Assembly (NCBI RefSeq): GCF_011250515.1
Contig: NZ_JAANOP010000008.1
Location: forward strand, 94,183-158,182
Reading direction: 5' to 3'
From: Aquirufa ecclesiirivi
GTDB lineage: Bacteria > Bacteroidota > Bacteroidia > Cytophagales > Spirosomataceae
DNA length: 64,000 bases
Numbering within the stretch: position 1 is the first letter of the stretch; each line of letters starts with the position of its first letter. The position numbers and the translations under genes were made by a program. Below the pieces are notes generated by a model that was not told the origin of the DNA, did not search any database, and saw nothing but the letters and a program-made list of their open reading frames with translations. Positions 53,101-61,956 of the stretch are shown here, piece by piece.

Positions 53101-53663
53101 ATGGGATGACACCATGCAGGATTGGCGCCAGCTACAAAAATCACATCAGCTAGATCTAAATCTTCATAGGATGCGGGTACGGAATCTTCTCCCAAAGACA
53201 TTTTATATCCCACCACCGCCGAACTCATGCAAAGCCTAGAGTTGGTGTCGATGTTATTGGAACCAATATATCCTTTGATGAGCTTATTGATCACATAATA
53301 TTCTTCCGTCAGACATTGGCCAGAGGCATAAAAAGCCACTGAATCTGGTCCATATTTTTCAATTAATGAACTAAAAACGGCAGCTGTACGCTCTAAAGCT
53401 ATATCCCAGCTGACACGTTGACGAGGTTGACTTCTCCCAAAGCGGACTTCGGGATAAAGTAACCTGTCAGAGGTATCATTTACCGTATGATGTAAATTCA
53501 TCCCTTTACTACAAAGTTGTCCTTGGTTCACGGGATGACCTTGTTCTCCTTCCACCCAAATTCTTCCTAGTGGATCTTTTTGTATGGACACACCACAGCC
53601 AACCCCACAGTAACAGCAGGTACTTAAATGCTCCGAGAAGCCCGCTTTTAAGTGCTTATCCAT
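50124..53663 (-). CDS. nasC: Assimilatory nitrate reductase fused to an FAD/NAD(P)H reductase and BFD-type domain
   Basis: It reduces nitrate to nitrite in the cytoplasm with electrons from NAD(P)H in one polypeptide. The N-terminal 4Fe-4S site is Cys16, Cys19, Cys23, Cys51. The molybdopterin domain spans to about 570, with the probable Mo-ligand Cys145 in NSRLCMSSAV. The dinucleotide-binding domain covers about 585-710. An FAD-binding motif IIVVGAGAGACG starts near 715, and an NAD-binding VLIVGGGLLGIELAA near 856. The end carries a BFD-type [2Fe-2S] domain (Cys1120, 1122, 1154, 1157). The fusion replaces the separate NasB subunit of Bacillus. The symbol is by family; naming varies. Confidence 0.93.
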   Translation of the reverse strand: MDKHLKAGFSEHLSTCCYCGVGCGVSIQKDPLGRIWVEGEQGHPVNQGQLCSKGMNLHHTVNDTSDRLLYPEVRFGRSQPRQRVSWDIALERTAAVFSSLIEKYGPDSVAFYASGQCLTEEYYVINKLIKGYIGSNNIDTNSRLCMSSAVVGYKMSLGEDSVPASYEDLDLADVIFVAGANPAWCHPILWRRVEAAKERNPNLKIIVSDPRKTQTCSIADVHLQLNPGTDIVLHHAIGRSLIEMGAIDVAFVSNHTEGFTQYQESVMQRTLEEAAELCGVSINDILTTASYIKEAKGFMTMWTMGLNQSAVGVSKNLSLINLNLITGQIGRPGAGPLSLTGQPNAMGGREVGGLSNLLPAHRDLLNPDHRAEVEDFWSVPRGRIAPKPGLSATEMFEALESGKLKAVWIICTNPLISMPDVRRVEQAFKKAKFVVVQDISNKVETLAYADVVLPAASWAEKEGTMTNAERRVSYLPKVLNAPGEALPDAEIICRFAQKMGFKGFDFNHSADIYAEHVQLTQGTNVDMSGLSHALLKEKRTLQWPYIPGQSDQGTARLFSDNQFYTSSQKAQIHTVSDENTSEKVSNEFPLILTTGRIRDQWHTMSKTGKVNKLKQHIHESFLEIHPDDAAQLGIQDQSLVEIKNNRGEVRVKAKLSSDIKKGVVFLPMHWGKLGNMDLNRANNLTNNLVDPKSKEPDFKFSAVSVKAYKKTKQKIIVVGAGAGACGFVKSYRQYNTDDSIEVFSKENLPFYNRVLLPDYINGTLPWINLVKMSEEEELEHQFTLHRGVWITSVNREEKRVVDNLGRSHHYDVLILATGSRPALLRDIPDLAGVFTMRSRMDADRFLAHIDPKQGSVLIVGGGLLGIELAASLQEMQVKVTIIHRNSRFMDRQLDPLGSQLLHEELVDRGIGIHYNDEIERFLGEENIAGVRLKSGLTLTCQAMVIAIGTIPNIELAKEAGIKTQRGICVDAYLQTNDPSIHAIGEIAECDGSLFGITAAAEQQAEIVARYLSGDISAQYSGSLLMNILKMHGTDFCSMGIIELPQNPAFEEVVFIDKAKRYYKKCIIHNDRLVGAILIGDKREFLEFKNLIENKIELSEKRLQLLRAGEAPEPVIGKLICSCNGVGEGNLVKKIDAGCTDHLQLCQLSGAGMGCGSCRPEVKSILDRTLKMKQHERVLE

Positions 53664-53681
53664 GAGGTATTTGGGTATTAA

Positions 53682-54962
53682 TTAAGCCAAATTAAGTTCT
53701 AATGCCTTTTTAGGCTCAGAAAAACGAGTAATGAAAATGATCACTGAAATAGCGATGACGATTAATCCGATGTAAGCAAATGCTTGCATGTAAGTGATGT
53801 TTTCACTTTTAAATAAAAAGCCAAACAACATACCTCCAACGTTTCCACCGGCACCCACAATACCACTCACTAATCCTACATTTTTGGCATTGACAAAAGG
53901 TGTGATGGCATAGGTAGCGCCATTGGCCATTTTTAAGAAAAGAGCAAAACCTATCATGGATAATAAAGCCATGGTTAAATTACCTGCATTGGCAAACATG
54001 ATTAGGCCAAGGCCTTCCAACAATAACACGGAGGCCAATAATAATCCTTTGCCACGCATTCCATAGGTTTTTCCTACCTTATCAGCAAAAATTCCTCCTA
54101 AAGCACGGGCAAAAATATTCATGAAGCCAAAGGCACCTGCACAGATTCCTGCAGTGCTTTGACTAAGGCCATATTCCTGTACAAAATGAAGTGCCGCTAC
54201 ATTGTCAAATGTAATTTCCATGCCAAAACAAACGGCGTATGCCAGAGATAATGCCCAAATTCTCCAATCCTTCAACACCGAATAGTCTGTTTTACTTTTT
54301 TGTTCAGCTGTTCTTTCTATTTCATCATAATTACCGGAGGGCGTGTCTTTGGTATAACGGTAATACATGAATGCCATGATTAACATCAAAATTCCAGGGA
54401 AAATCATCGCATATCTCCATGCATCCGCTTTGACATAACCAAAACCGACGATGGCAGAAAATATCAAAGGCATCACCATGTTGGTTATTCCCCCTCCTAA
54501 ATTGCCCCAACCTCCAGCAACGGCATTGGCTGTTCCTTTAATAGCTGGTGAAAACATGATGGACGTATGAAACTGCGTAATCACAAAAGAGGCACCGATG
54601 ATACTGATAGCCAAGCGGAATAATAAGAATGTCTCATAACTATTGGCTAATCCCACACCCATCACCGGTATAGCACCCAATAAAAGTAAAGCTGTATAGG
54701 TTTTTCTTGGACCCCAGGTATCACATAAACGACCTATTAATAATCGGGCAATGATGGTCCCTGAAACCGAGGCAATGATGATATTGCCGATTTGAGATTT
54801 ACTCAAATGCAAGGTCTCTTTGATGGTAGGCATGAGCGGAGCCAATCCAAACCAGCCAAAGAAACAAACAAAAAAGGTCATCCAAGTGATGTGAAACGTA
54901 CGCATTTGCACGCCTTTGAATGAAAAAACATTCAATTTTTCGAGAGGTTTGATCGTATTCAT
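53682..54962 (-). CDS. narK: Nitrate/nitrite transporter, MFS NarK/NasA family
   Basis: It imports nitrate across the inner membrane. The start at 54962 puts a short cytoplasmic lead before TM1 (FHITWMTFFVCFFGWFGLAP), which has the typical NarK opening. The long upstream stretch to the ATG at 55016 is not needed. Nitrate signature-type segments are present (NAVAGGWGNLGGGITNMVMP in TM5 and GIVGAGGNVGGMLFGFLF in TM11). There are about 12 membrane helices in 426 residues. The gene is 20 bp after the porin and 18 bp before the nitrate reductase gene. Confidence 0.93.
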   Translation of the reverse strand: MNTIKPLEKLNVFSFKGVQMRTFHITWMTFFVCFFGWFGLAPLMPTIKETLHLSKSQIGNIIIASVSGTIIARLLIGRLCDTWGPRKTYTALLLLGAIPVMGVGLANSYETFLLFRLAISIIGASFVITQFHTSIMFSPAIKGTANAVAGGWGNLGGGITNMVMPLIFSAIVGFGYVKADAWRYAMIFPGILMLIMAFMYYRYTKDTPSGNYDEIERTAEQKSKTDYSVLKDWRIWALSLAYAVCFGMEITFDNVAALHFVQEYGLSQSTAGICAGAFGFMNIFARALGGIFADKVGKTYGMRGKGLLLASVLLLEGLGLIMFANAGNLTMALLSMIGFALFLKMANGATYAITPFVNAKNVGLVSGIVGAGGNVGGMLFGFLFKSENITYMQAFAYIGLIVIAISVIIFITRFSEPKKALELNLA

Positions 54963-54982
54963 CAGATTAATATTTAGGTGGA

Positions 54983-56476
54983 TTATAAAAGGATATTTAA
55001 TTGCAAATAGGCCCAATGCGCATTTTTATTACTAGAACCGGGGCTTAGGGATTTAGCATATTCCATGGATTCGCTGGCAGTAAGGGCACATAATCCCAGA
55101 TCCAACTGGCAGGATTTATTTAAGGTATAAGTACTTATCCAGTCTAGCTCCATCCCTAAATAGGCATCTAAAGGCCGCCCATCCACTTGTTTTTGTTGAT
55201 TGGCTAAGGCAAAATAATGCAGGTCAAATCCTGTACTAAATCGCTTATTGGATGAGATGTATTTTGCTTTGGCATAGACATTGGACAAACCTCCCAAGGG
55301 TGAGCCTGTGGCTACGTAGAAATAATCCATGTATCCCCAAAATTTATGAGGCGTACCATACAATGGATCAAAACGATGATTTACTTTAGAACTAGAAAAC
55401 GCATCATTTCCTGAGACATAATCCCAACCCAGCGTATAAGCCCATTTTTTATGTTGCATGCTTACTGCCAATGTAGAAGTAAAAGCGTCGAGCGTTAATC
55501 CCTCTTTGTCATGTCCTGATTGATAAAAAAAGCCGGCATTCAACAGCACTTTTTTTGATTTTTCTAACATGGACGTTAAAGTCAAGCCATAGGTAAAGCG
55601 AGCATGATTTAAGGATGAATGATATTTTCTACCATACACATAACCTGTATCTTTCCCAGCCACATTTCGAGTAGAGTCTGAGATATATGCCCCAAATTGA
55701 TCACTCAGAAATAAACCTGTCAGCTTGCTACTGGAGAAGCTTTTCGACAGATATAAAAATTGCAAGGATTTATAATTTTGACCCAGGGCATTGGTGCTTG
55801 GTGGATTTAATACAGCCAAAGACCCAGATTTACTAGAAAAGCCTTGGGGATTGACGGTTGGGATCATTCCTGATGGACTCGCCACTAAATTTCCCTTACT
55901 GTCTTTGATATAAGGCAGTACATTCGCTGGCGTATAATAAGTGCCATCATACTGAAAGGCATCCGTATTTTGATTAAATGCCAAACCTAAGTCAGCACGC
56001 CATCCGTGGTGCAGCATTTTTAAAACCATGGCATCATGCCTACGAGCCTGCTGTAACCAATCCAGATTCCCTAATAAGCGAGAATCATCATACAACAGCT
56101 CTTGTCGACCTACTTTCAAGGCTAAATGATCTACCCATTTAGGCAAAGTACTGTCCGACTTATTCATCAAAGTGATTTCTGCCCAAGCTTCATGTACACC
56201 CAACTTACTACCATCATTCGCTGAAATAGTGGAAGCATCTTGTCCCCAAACCCGTACATCTTGAAGGCTCGCTTGAAATTGTACCCGACTACTTTTATAG
56301 CCAGCCGTAAGTCTTGTTCTTTGAGAAGTAAAAAAGGCTGGGGCTGCCGATTTCAAACGTAAGTTTCCAACGCCGTCCCGATACTCCGAACGCGTTCTTA
56401 GTTGACCCGAGAATGACAATTGCGCCAACATGGGACTACTGATCCAGAAAAAAAGAAATAGTAATTTATACCTCAT
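54983..56476 (-). CDS. Alginate-export-like outer-membrane porin in the nitrate operon
   Basis: It is a predicted outer-membrane beta-barrel. The ATG at 56476 starts a signal peptide (MRYKLLFLFFWISSPMLAQ) and overlaps the nirD stop by 11 bp; a longer open frame to 56605 lies inside nirD and is not needed. The mature start LSFSGQLRTRSEYRDG and RTRLTAGYKSSRVQFQASLQ are typical of the alginate_exp family, and alternating hydrophobic strands continue to the end (AHWAYLQLNIL). Its position between nirD and narK suggests it lets nitrate or nitrite through the outer membrane. The family name does not imply alginate here. Confidence 0.85.
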   Translation of the reverse strand: MRYKLLFLFFWISSPMLAQLSFSGQLRTRSEYRDGVGNLRLKSAAPAFFTSQRTRLTAGYKSSRVQFQASLQDVRVWGQDASTISANDGSKLGVHEAWAEITLMNKSDSTLPKWVDHLALKVGRQELLYDDSRLLGNLDWLQQARRHDAMVLKMLHHGWRADLGLAFNQNTDAFQYDGTYYTPANVLPYIKDSKGNLVASPSGMIPTVNPQGFSSKSGSLAVLNPPSTNALGQNYKSLQFLYLSKSFSSSKLTGLFLSDQFGAYISDSTRNVAGKDTGYVYGRKYHSSLNHARFTYGLTLTSMLEKSKKVLLNAGFFYQSGHDKEGLTLDAFTSTLAVSMQHKKWAYTLGWDYVSGNDAFSSSKVNHRFDPLYGTPHKFWGYMDYFYVATGSPLGGLSNVYAKAKYISSNKRFSTGFDLHYFALANQQKQVDGRPLDAYLGMELDWISTYTLNKSCQLDLGLCALTASESMEYAKSLSPGSSNKNAHWAYLQLNILL

Positions 56477-56822
56477 CGCTATCCAAAAAAATGTAGACAG
56501 ATTCATCTTTGACCATGACCGAGTAGGTCTTGATGGCCTCCACATCCCCCGATAAACAAGCACCTGTTTTAAGGGAAAAAGTCTTCTTGTGGAATGGGCA
56601 AGCAACCTTGGGTTCTTCCCCTTGTGAGCCGATCATTCCCCGACTTAGGGCCATTTGTTGACGATGTGGACATTCATTTTGAGTAGCATACCACTCCCCT
56701 CTACGGGCAAAATGAAATAAGGCAATTTGTTGGTCTTTTACTTTGACACAAACACCTCCATTTTCTGGAACATCTTGCACCTGGCAAGCGAGGAACCATG
56801 TTTTATTCATTGTCTCTACCAT
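56466..56822 (-). CDS. nirD: Nitrite reductase small subunit (Rieske-type NirD)
   Basis: It is the Rieske-like partner of NirB in NAD(P)H-dependent nitrite reduction. In bacterial NirD the cluster ligands are often lost, but here Cys51-Pro-His53 and Cys75-Pro-Phe-His78 are both present, so a [2Fe-2S] cluster is likely. The 118 residues fit the family. The alternative start at Met5 is equally possible. It follows nirB by 23 bp and overlaps the porin start. Confidence 0.92.
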   Translation of the reverse strand: MVETMNKTWFLACQVQDVPENGGVCVKVKDQQIALFHFARRGEWYATQNECPHRQQMALSRGMIGSQGEEPKVACPFHKKTFSLKTGACLSGDVEAIKTYSVMVKDESVYIFLDSDEV

Positions 56823-56845
56823 TTCTTTACTTTTAGGCTATGTTA

Positions 56846-59341
56846 TTAACTCCAGGCTTTCGCCTTCTTTTGATCACGTAATACTTCAAAATCTACAGTG
56901 GGGTCTTTTTCTTCAGGGGCATTGACAAAATGACTGAATCGCTTTCTGAATTCGGGATTTTCTACGGCGGCTTTCCACTCACAGACATAATTATCTACCA
57001 GCTTTTGCATTTCGCTTTCTAATTCCTCCGCTAACCCTAGGCTGTCATTAACCACCACATTACGTAGGTAGTCGATCCCACCTTCCAATTTATTTAACCA
57101 TGTGGCGGTGCGGGTTAATGGGTCAGCTGTTTTAATATAAAACATTAAGAAGCGGTCGATGTAACGAATGCAAGTTTCTGAATCAATATCACTGGCTAAT
57201 AATAGGGCATGCTGAGGCTTAGAACCCCCGTTTCCACATACATGTAGGTTCCATCCTTTTTCAGTAGCGATAATACCAAAGTCCTTACTTTGAGCCTCCG
57301 CACATTCGCGTATACATCCAGAAACACCACCTTTGATTTTATGTGGGGCTCTTATTCCTCGATACCTTTCTTCAATTTGAATGGCAAAGCTGACAGAATC
57401 ATGTAGGCCAAATCGACACCAGGTGCTACCCACGCAACTTTTTACCGTCCGTAATGCTTTTCCATAAGCATGTCCACTTTCAAAACCAGCCTCAATGAGT
57501 TTTTCCCAAATAGCAGGTAGATCCGTTAAGTGGGCACCAAACAAATCAATGCGCTGACCACCGGTAATTTTGGTATAGAGATTATATTCCTTAGCTACTT
57601 CCCCAATGACGATGAGCTTATCAGGGGTAATTTCACCACCCGGAATACGCGGCACCACAGAATAAGTTCCTCCTTTCTGAATATTAGCCAAGAAACGATC
57701 ATTGCTATCTTGGGCTGTATCATTTCCCTTATCCAAAATCATTTCATTCCATAAACTCGCTATCAAAGAAGCTACCAAAGGTTTACAAACTTCACAACCG
57801 TCACCATGGCCATGCGCAGAAAGCACTTCATCATAAGAACGTAAGTTGTGCAAATGCACTAAATCCAATAGTTCTTGTCGAGAGTAATCAAAATGCTCAC
57901 AAATGACATTTCGTACGTAGATGCCTTGCGACTTCAAGGTATGATTTACGATATCTTTGACCATAGGTACACAACCGCCACAACCCGTACCTGCTTTGGT
58001 GCATTTCTTGATGGCTTCTATATTTTCGGCACCATGGAGGACATGGGAACAAATATCACCTTTACTTACTGCCTCACAACTGCAGATCATGGCATCATCT
58101 GGTAAACTAAGTACACCAGCGCCGCCTTCTGATTCCCCACCTCGAGAACCTAGGATGATATCTTCTGGATTGGGAGGAAGTATGACCTGATTTTTACAGG
58201 TTTGCAAGAGCATGTTGTATTGTTCTGCATCACCAATCAAAATACCCCCCAATAGCGTTTTTCCATCAGCACTGATATTGACACGTTTATATATTCCCTT
58301 ATTTCGATCTTCCAACACAATACTCCTTACCTCTCCATCTGAAGCAAAAGGATCTCCAAAGCTGGCTACATCAATCCCAATCAATTTCAGTTTGGTACTC
58401 ATATCAAATCCCGTAAACTGCTTGTCGGCACCTAATAAAGTAGCGATGGCCACTTCAGCCATTTCATAGCCAGGAGCTACTAAACCATAAATCATTCCTT
58501 CATAAAGCGCACATTCACCAATGGCCAAAATATGTGGGTCAGAAGTCAGCATATGTGAATCCACTAAAATACCCCCTCGAGGCCCAGTGGCTAAACCGGC
58601 ATTTTTTGCCAATTCATCTCGAGGTTTAATTCCAGCCGAAATCACGAGCATATCTACATCCAAAACTTGATCATTTTGAAAGCGCATACCGCTGATTTTA
58701 TCGGAACCCGTAATTTCTAGTGTATTCGTTGAAGTCAAAATATGCAATCCGATGGATTCCAACTTGGCTTGTAACAAGGTCGATCCTGCCTCATCAATTT
58801 GCCTAGGCATTAAGCGAGGGGCAAACTCAATGACATGGGTATCTGTCACACCTAGATCAATCATGGCCTTGGCGGCTTCTAAACCCAAAAGCCCTCCTCC
58901 AATCACAGCCCCTTTTTTAGCTTTAGGAGCCCAGTCGCGCATCATTTCCAAATCTTCAATGGTACGGTAAATGAATACCCCATCTTTTTCAACTCCAGGA
59001 ATTGGCGGAACAAAGGCTGAAGATCCAGTAGCAAATACTAAGTAATCATAGGATTCGGTGATTCCTGCATGAGAACTAACGGTCTTATTTTCACAATCCA
59101 AGTGCATGATGGGATCACCTGTGTAAAGTTTAATCCCGTGTTCCTCATACCAAGTAGCTGGTGCCATTTCTAAATCCTGAGCAGATTTTCCTGAGAAAAA
59201 CTCACTGAGGTGAACTCGGTCATAAGCAGGCCTAATTTCCTCTCCAAATACGATGAGTTCTATGCCTTGTGGATTTTTCGCCATGAGCTTTTCGCAAAAC
59301 TTATAGCCAACCATACCATTGCCAATGATGATAATTTTCAT
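56846..59341 (-). CDS. nirB: Nitrite reductase [NAD(P)H] large subunit NirB
   Basis: It reduces nitrite to ammonium by six electrons. An FAD motif opens the protein (KIIIIGNGMVGYKF), an NAD motif lies near 146 (AVIGGGLLGLEAA), and a BFD-type [2Fe-2S] domain holds Cys420, 422, 454 and 457. A second partial BFD region follows with Cys481, 516 and 519. The siroheme-4Fe4S ligands are Cys636 and Cys642 (SCVGSTWC), and Cys676 and Cys680 (GCIREC). The 831 residues are full length. It is the first gene of the operon and its siroheme comes from the divergent uroporphyrinogen methyltransferase. Confidence 0.95.
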   Translation of the reverse strand: MKIIIIGNGMVGYKFCEKLMAKNPQGIELIVFGEEIRPAYDRVHLSEFFSGKSAQDLEMAPATWYEEHGIKLYTGDPIMHLDCENKTVSSHAGITESYDYLVFATGSSAFVPPIPGVEKDGVFIYRTIEDLEMMRDWAPKAKKGAVIGGGLLGLEAAKAMIDLGVTDTHVIEFAPRLMPRQIDEAGSTLLQAKLESIGLHILTSTNTLEITGSDKISGMRFQNDQVLDVDMLVISAGIKPRDELAKNAGLATGPRGGILVDSHMLTSDPHILAIGECALYEGMIYGLVAPGYEMAEVAIATLLGADKQFTGFDMSTKLKLIGIDVASFGDPFASDGEVRSIVLEDRNKGIYKRVNISADGKTLLGGILIGDAEQYNMLLQTCKNQVILPPNPEDIILGSRGGESEGGAGVLSLPDDAMICSCEAVSKGDICSHVLHGAENIEAIKKCTKAGTGCGGCVPMVKDIVNHTLKSQGIYVRNVICEHFDYSRQELLDLVHLHNLRSYDEVLSAHGHGDGCEVCKPLVASLIASLWNEMILDKGNDTAQDSNDRFLANIQKGGTYSVVPRIPGGEITPDKLIVIGEVAKEYNLYTKITGGQRIDLFGAHLTDLPAIWEKLIEAGFESGHAYGKALRTVKSCVGSTWCRFGLHDSVSFAIQIEERYRGIRAPHKIKGGVSGCIRECAEAQSKDFGIIATEKGWNLHVCGNGGSKPQHALLLASDIDSETCIRYIDRFLMFYIKTADPLTRTATWLNKLEGGIDYLRNVVVNDSLGLAEELESEMQKLVDNYVCEWKAAVENPEFRKRFSHFVNAPEEKDPTVDFEVLRDQKKAKAWS

Positions 59342-59793
59342 GATGCTTGATTTTACAATGTGGTAATAAAATTTGACCAGAAAAAATTGAACTATTCCAA
59401 TTTATTCTTGACAATTATGTGTCATTGTTGATGAGAAACAAAATAGCATTTGAGCCACTATTTCATTTTAGAACATTTTGAAAAATTCCTTAAAATGCTA
59501 AAAAAGGACAATCGTTGTTATATAAATGCTTTTATCTGCTGCAAATATTATCTTTCAAAAAATACAAAACAAGTTATTTGTGTTAAATATTTTACCTTAT
59601 TTTGTTTATTATTCGGTTTTTAATAAAAAATTGATTCATTTTTAAACCTATTTTTAATCATTTTGCAAAATAATTACTTTTAAAAGGCAAAAATTAAACT
59701 TAGCTACTTAGATTTACAAAAAAAATAGTGAAGATATAATTTTACACTTCCATTAAAATTGTATTTAACAAAGACAATACCAAAAAACCAAGC
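59342..59793. other. Divergent promoter region between nirB and the siroheme gene
   Basis: An AT-rich 452-bp spacer with no credible gene. It should hold the promoters of the nitrate operon and of cobA. The only clear symmetry is the TGACA/TGTCA dyad at 59409-59424. I could not find a convincing bacteroidotal -7/-33 pair. Confidence 0.55.
59409..59424. promoter_or_regulatory. Candidate operator upstream of nirB
   Basis: TGACA and TGTCA are separated by six bases, about 70 bp before the nirB start. The half-site is also found in the palindrome before the subtilase gene (40047-40060) but with different spacing. A Crp/Fnr-family regulator of nitrogen or redox control is conceivable; no regulator gene is nearby. 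Confidence 0.35.
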
Positions 59794-60558
59794 ATGTCTA
59801 CTACACGTTTATTTCTGGTCGGAGCTGGTCCCGGCGACCCTGAATTAATCACCTTGAAAGCAGTAAGAGTTCTTCAAGAGGCCGATGTGATTCTCTATGA
59901 TGCACTAGCCAACCCAGCATTATTGTCCTATGCCCATCCATCATGTCATGTGGAATTTGTAGGTAAAAGATTTGGATGCCATACCTTGTCACAACAAGAA
60001 ATCAATCTACGAATCATGGAACTTTCGAAACAATATTCGCGGATTGTTCGCCTAAAAGGTGGTGACCCCTTTGTATTCGGTAGAGCACAAGAAGAGATTG
60101 AAGCCGCAGAATCGGTAGGAATGGAAGTCGAAATTATTCCGGGAATCTCCAGCGCCTTGGCCGTTCCTGCTTCTCAAAGAATCCCATTGACTTGTCGGGG
60201 AATCAACGAAAGTTTTTGGGTCACAACCGGCACTACGGCTCAGGGAGAAATTTCACCAGATATTTTTTGGGCCGCTCAATCCTCTGCTACTGTCATCATA
60301 TTAATGGCCATGAGCAAACTAGAAGCCATTATGGATATATTCCAACAATGCGGCAAAAGCAAAACACCTGTAGCCATCATTCAAAATGGCACTAGACCCG
60401 ATGAAAAAATGGTCATTGGTACTACTCGAGACATTCAATTTAAAGTAGAAAACGCAGGAATCAGCAATCCTGCCATCATTATCGTTGGTGAGGTCGTCAA
60501 GCTACATCGCACGCACCTTTCTTCCATCATTCAAGAAGCTACCCTAAAGCAGTCATAA
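59794..60558 (+). CDS. cobA: Uroporphyrinogen-III C-methyltransferase (siroheme pathway)
   Basis: It adds two methyl groups to uroporphyrinogen III to give precorrin-2, the precursor of siroheme. The start LFLVGAGPGDPELITLKAVR and RIVRLKGGDPFVFGRAQEE are the two signatures of the SUMT family. The 254 residues contain only the methyltransferase, so oxidation and iron insertion must come from other genes. It is divergent from nirB, whose siroheme it would serve, and is followed at 2 bp by the thioesterase gene. Confidence 0.94.
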   Translation: MSTTRLFLVGAGPGDPELITLKAVRVLQEADVILYDALANPALLSYAHPSCHVEFVGKRFGCHTLSQQEINLRIMELSKQYSRIVRLKGGDPFVFGRAQEEIEAAESVGMEVEIIPGISSALAVPASQRIPLTCRGINESFWVTTGTTAQGEISPDIFWAAQSSATVIILMAMSKLEAIMDIFQQCGKSKTPVAIIQNGTRPDEKMVIGTTRDIQFKVENAGISNPAIIIVGEVVKLHRTHLSSIIQEATLKQS

Positions 60559-60560
60559 AC

Positions 60561-61118
60561 ATGCCTACTCAATTACAAAAAAGTGTCATGGATTCAGAAA
60601 CCATTTACACGGAACTAATGATACCTTCCTATGCCAATTTTGGCGGAAAAATCCATGGTGGGATCTTACTGTCCCTCATGGACAAGGTTGCCTTTATTTG
60701 TGCTTCCAAACACAGCGGACAGTATTGTGTCACGGTAGCCGTGGAAGGAGTTGAGTTCAAACAAGCGGTAGAAGTCGGCGAATTAGTCACTATCAAAGCT
60801 TCCATCATTTATGTGGGCAAAACGACCATGATTGTGGGCATGCGCGTGGAATCTTTCAAACCTACGGATGGCATCGTACGACATACCAATTCTTGTTATT
60901 TCACCATGGCCGCTAAAGATGCGGAAGGAAATCTCACTTCGGTACCAGGGATTATCTTAGAAAATGAAGTACAGCTTCGTCGATTTTGTAAAGGCAAAAT
61001 CATCAGAAAACTATCCTTAGAAAAAAGAGAACTATTAAAAACAGCTGTTAAAGACCAGCAATTCCATGAATTAAAAGCGGAATGTCAGGAATCAGACAAA
61101 TGCTTTTTAACTCTGTAG
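60561..61118 (+). CDS. Acyl-CoA thioesterase, hotdog fold
   Basis: It hydrolyses acyl-CoA esters. The block YANFGGKIHGGILLSLMDK and the pattern VEFKQAVEVGELVTIKASI are typical of YciA/BFIT-type single-hotdog thioesterases. The 185 residues include a C-terminal extension of about 55 residues. It starts 2 bp after the cobA stop, so it is probably in the same transcript, although no metabolic link is obvious. Confidence 0.88.
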   Translation: MPTQLQKSVMDSETIYTELMIPSYANFGGKIHGGILLSLMDKVAFICASKHSGQYCVTVAVEGVEFKQAVEVGELVTIKASIIYVGKTTMIVGMRVESFKPTDGIVRHTNSCYFTMAAKDAEGNLTSVPGIILENEVQLRRFCKGKIIRKLSLEKRELLKTAVKDQQFHELKAECQESDKCFLTL

Positions 61119-61131
61119 TTTAGCCCCATTC

Positions 61132-61956
61132 TTACCACTTTTTAAATATCTTCACCAGCTCTTTGGTGATCATTTCATAGCCCTTATCAGCAGGATGAAG
61201 GCCATCATACGTCACTTGGGAGGCCTCCAAGGGATATGGATATTCGTCACTAGCTGGATTAAAAGGTACATCCACAAAATCTGGAAACGTAAACTTTTTG
61301 TAGTTTCCTGTAGCAGGATCTTTCAGGTATTTAAAATGTACTAATTTGGCATGATCCATGCCTTTTTTGTGGTATAGATCCACCACAGGGATGCCTTCAA
61401 ACTTCGCTATGGCCACAATCGCATCCGCAAACTGTTCCAATCGCTGGCCATTTTTCTCTTTATATGAGCCAAAGGCATTATTCTTAAAATTATTGATGTA
61501 CACAAAATCCACTCGCTGCATAGGTGTAATCAAAACTATTTTAGCTTGAGGATTTAGGCTTCTTAACTTATTCAAGATCACCCGAAATGACCCTTGAACG
61601 GTAGCCACACCCGTATTGTTTTCATAATCTGCCCATGTCCCCAATGGCTTAGAACCCCACCAATCATTGGTTCCTAAAAAAATACTGTATACATCGGCTA
61701 CAGGAATATTCAACTTTTCAATATCGGTCGCAATTTTAACGGCCGTCCAGCCATTATAACCTTTGTTGATGTACTTAAACTGTGGCAAACGCTCCACAAC
61801 CCTTGTCATGTATCCCTTCGTGATTCTATTTCCTGTTTCATCGGGGTGCTCATTCAAATAGGTGATGGAGTCGCCTATGGCCACCCAGGTAATTTCTTTG
61901 GGCGCAAAAGAACTTTGGAATAATAGGATGACAAAGAGGATGATACACTTTTTCAT
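61132..61956 (-). CDS. SGNH-family hydrolase, secreted
   Basis: It is a predicted extracellular esterase or deacetylase. A signal peptide covers about 1-18. GDSIT at 28-32 gives Ser30, GTND at 95-98 is block III, and YDGLHP near 250-255 supplies Asp251 and His254. The 274 residues are longer than the 233-residue SGNH protein at the left end of the window, and the two share only the family blocks. It is convergent with the thioesterase gene. Confidence 0.88.
   Translation of the reverse strand: MKKCIILFVILLFQSSFAPKEITWVAIGDSITYLNEHPDETGNRITKGYMTRVVERLPQFKYINKGYNGWTAVKIATDIEKLNIPVADVYSIFLGTNDWWGSKPLGTWADYENNTGVATVQGSFRVILNKLRSLNPQAKIVLITPMQRVDFVYINNFKNNAFGSYKEKNGQRLEQFADAIVAIAKFEGIPVVDLYHKKGMDHAKLVHFKYLKDPATGNYKKFTFPDFVDVPFNPASDEYPYPLEASQVTYDGLHPADKGYEMITKELVKIFKKW

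Noticed and set aside
59794-61118. Thioesterase as part of the siroheme pathway
   Set aside because: It is only 2 bp downstream of cobA, but its hotdog-fold signature fits acyl-CoA hydrolysis and nothing in tetrapyrrole synthesis.
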